Part shown: positions 61,801 to 64,000 of the stretch, piece by piece
Layout: every line of letters begins with the position of its first letter
Numbering within the stretch: the stretch's first letter is position 1
NCBI RefSeq assembly: GCF_000003815.2
Contig: NC_049983.1
Location: 13,514,000-13,577,999, forward strand
Source of the DNA: Branchiostoma floridae
Lineage: Eukaryota > Chordata > Leptocardii > Amphioxiformes > Branchiostomatidae
Length of the DNA stretch: 64,000 bases
Reading direction: 5' to 3'
Program-made: the position numbers and the translations under genes
Notes under the pieces: generated by a model
What the model was told of the DNA's origin: nothing
The model's input: only the letters and a program-made list of their open reading frames with translations
Databases searched by the model: none

Positions 61801-64000
61801 NNNNNNNNNNNNNNNNNNNNNNNNNNNNNNNNNNNNNNNNNNNNNNNNNNNNNNNNNNNNNNNNNNNNNNNNNTTTGTGATATCGAGACAGTAAAGCCCT
61901 GATGTTTATTTTGAATGCCCCTTAATTAGACAACTTTGTAGATATATATGAAAATACTGGAGAAGGACCCATTTTATTTAGTGCACAATAACCATGCAGG
62001 AAGACAGCAAAAAATTGGAAAAAGGCAAAGAAGAGAGTTTCACCTTGTCTGGCCGGATGCACCGTAACACAATTGCCTTCTCCAGAAAGCTGAGTTTACT
62101 GTTCCAGGGTTCAGGCAGCTCTTCCTCATGGGGACAGTTGGAGTCGTAGATGCTCTTCCAGGATCCCAACTGGTAAAATAGCATGGACACAATAATCTTA
62201 CTAAAATCGTTGGCAACACCTCAGGATAAGAGCTTTTGAAAAATCATAAAATAGAATGTACTCCTACATCAAAACTTTATAGTTTGATACAATACTACAA
62301 AATAATAGTAGAAGAGAACAAATTAAAGAAACTTACGTTGGATTTGAAATGTTGCATAAAACCTTGGAAGGCTGTCAGATCAGAACACCTCACAATCTCA
62401 TTCCAGGACTTGTCTTTCAACCAATCAGGAGCAGGGTTGGGGTAAGGGTTGTCAAGGGCAACACCTCCAGTCAGGAGGAACCTCCACTCATCTTCATCTA
62501 CTGCACCCCTGCAAGAAGTACATTCAATTCAGTTAAGTCTGACAGGGAGATGGCTAATTTTACTGCAAATGTCCCACTAAATCTCTGCGTGGCATATCAT
62601 GTCCTACAGAGAGTTATATAACTAACCTTATATACATCAATCTGGTTAACCCTTTCACTTTAAAGGGATTCAATGCAACAACAAAAAGTAACTTACTCGA
62701 CCATCCTGGCCAGCCCAATGGACAGTAGGAAGGAGAACAGAAGCTTGTCCTTCTCAAACAGGGACCTGCACACGTTCTGGTAGATGCTGTGGTTTACAAA
62801 AAAATGTGTTAATGCAAATGATAACAAGTTACTTTACTATAAAGCAACAATGTCAGGTTAAACGATTCTGCTATCAATGGCAAAAGTTATGAGAACAATG
62901 TATGACAAGCTCTAACCTGTATGTGAAGTGGTTGTTGAGATTGGTGATTCTCTCCTCCAGTACAGGAGATGGATCACTGTTTATGATGGACTGTGGGAAA
63001 GGAAGATAACAATTGAGTATTGTGTACAAATGTAAAGCTTCATGTATCTTCATGTATCATATTTGTTAGCAATTCATTTCTCTGATCCTTGATTTAAGGA
63101 GAGATACATGTATGGCTAGTACTGGGAATTTTTACCTGTAGATACAGGTTGATGAACCAGGTGAGGCTGTACTGGTACATGGGCTCAATGTTGGCCAGGT
63201 CCGAGATGGCAAAGAACAGGACAGAAGAGTGCTTGGCAACCTGAAAGAAGAAACAATCAGTTTCTGTCATCATCATAAAGTGTTTTGATTTTAAAAATGT
63301 CAAAGTCAGGAAGGAAACAAATTAAACATTACCCTTTGTCAAATATTCCATACACTATAGATTGTGTCAAAAGCCTCTTTAGATATTCACAAAGCATCTC
63401 GAGATCATGTAATCAACATTTGATCAGTCCAACCTTGTACAAATTTCATACAATCTACAATACAGATTTTGTACTATATAGCCTTACTAAGCTTGTGGCT
63501 ATTGGACTCACAGGTTTGTAGCCATTCCTGGTGTCGTCGATCTCCCGTTCTGTCCGTGAGGCCACCTCCTGTTTCTCACTGATCTCCTGACTCAGGGCCT
63601 TGCTGGATGACAGAATCTCTATGGCAGTCTCATCCTCCAGGATGTTGCCTGAATATGGGATAATACCAAAACAGTCAATATTAGATAGATGGGAGTAGGA
63701 GTACTAACTATGTAGTTTACTTAAGATATGGCGGTGCAAGGCTCTTTCAACCTTCTTGGGCAATGGAACATGAATAACCATACAAGCAATGTTATGATAT
63801 TATCATAAAGAAATTCAGCATAATTCTCTAGTGACCAAATGACTGACTGAATTACCCTGACTCACAAAGGGGAAAATTCAAGTGCAACAATGTCAATGAG
63901 TTCCTACCTTGAGATAGTGCCAAGACTTTCTAGGATCTGTCCTCTATCTCCTTGAGGAGTTTCTTTGTGCGAGCCCCCTCCAGATGAGCTCGCTCTTCTC
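58832..64000 (-). CDS. Axonemal dynein heavy chain, C-terminal part (DNAH3/7/12 type), partial
   Basis: Inner-arm axonemal dynein motor of cilia and flagella. Exons: 63908 to beyond 64000, 63512-63648, 63136-63240, 62917-62990, 62697-62786, 62337-62508, 62044-62169, then a gap, 61389-61595, 60608-61198, 60207-60389, 59686-59952, 59183-59354, 58832-58977 (TAA). They encode about 786 residues covering the end of the stalk, AAA5-AAA6 and the C-terminal domain. Diagnostic stretches: [76 protein letters not shown] and, at the end, [19 protein letters not shown] and CQLND. All visible phases agree. From family alignment, 110-125 residues of AAA6 expected between 62044 and 61595 are absent, presumably in the 100-N gap. 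One TAG at 63930-63932 interrupts the frame. The start of the gene is outside the window. Confidence 0.93.
61774..61873. other. Assembly gap (100 N) inside the dynein gene
   Basis: A 100-N placeholder between the exons at 62044-62169 and 61389-61595. Both flanking exons meet the missing part in phase 0. The AAA6 segment normally found here is not present in the flanking sequence. Confidence 0.98.

Noticed and set aside
1-64000. tRNA, rRNA or snRNA genes
   Set aside because: I looked for U1, U2 and U6 starts and 5S-type sequence and did not see any; a covariance-model scan would be decisive.

Overview
The window is animal nuclear DNA: intron-rich genes with GT/AG boundaries, low gene density, many short inverted-repeat transposon remnants and two 100-base N gaps (53047-53146 and 61774-61873). 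The gene set (ELKS/ERC active-zone protein, HDAC11, LIN37, an SK-like potassium channel, an axonemal dynein heavy chain), introns of mostly a few hundred bases and abundant short palindromes such as TACATGTA suggest an invertebrate deuterostome. A lancelet (Branchiostoma) is my best guess; this is inference, not a database match.

Layout. Bases 1-33808 hold no coding exon I recognise and are best read as the first large intron of an ERC-type gene. Its first coding exon (33809-34465) is on the minus strand and its remaining exons must lie left of the window. That stretch carries several foldback or terminal-inverted-repeat (TIR) elements, a 24-bp tandem repeat and a CpG-rich island at about 28.62-29.35 kb with an unrecognised ORF. 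Bases 34.5-37.3 kb look like promoter and 5' territory, with E2F-like motifs, CCAAT boxes and a possible unrecognised 5' exon. Bases 37.3-40.4 kb are intergenic and contain a TIR element of about 720 bp.

From 40.46 to 46.79 kb lies a complete 12-exon HDAC11 gene (minus strand, 345 codons). Head to head with it, 47.18-50.50 kb holds a 9-exon LIN37 gene (plus strand, 252 codons as modelled). The 386 bases between the two start codons form a shared promoter that carries a CCAAT box and a CDE/CHR-like site, the type of site read by the DREAM/MuvB complex of which LIN37 is a subunit. At 53.49-57.22 kb is an SK-like (KCNN-like) channel on the plus strand whose S2 exon is disturbed by a perfect internal duplication. 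At 58.83-64.0 kb, converging on the channel gene, is the C-terminal third-to-fifth of a DNAH3/7/12-type dynein heavy chain on the minus strand. It is interrupted by an assembly gap and has one in-frame stop that looks like paired indels.

The most unusual structure is a set of three tiny palindromes (20, 26 and 37 bp), each beginning CAAGGAGG and ending CCTCCTTG. Each is flanked by its own perfect 7-bp direct repeat, so this appears to be a minimal mobile palindrome family. Also notable are a 1.53-kb TIR element inserted 9 bases inside an HDAC11 intron, with matching G-rich tandem arrays at both ends, and a 116-bp foldback with a perfect 9-bp target duplication in LIN37 intron 1.
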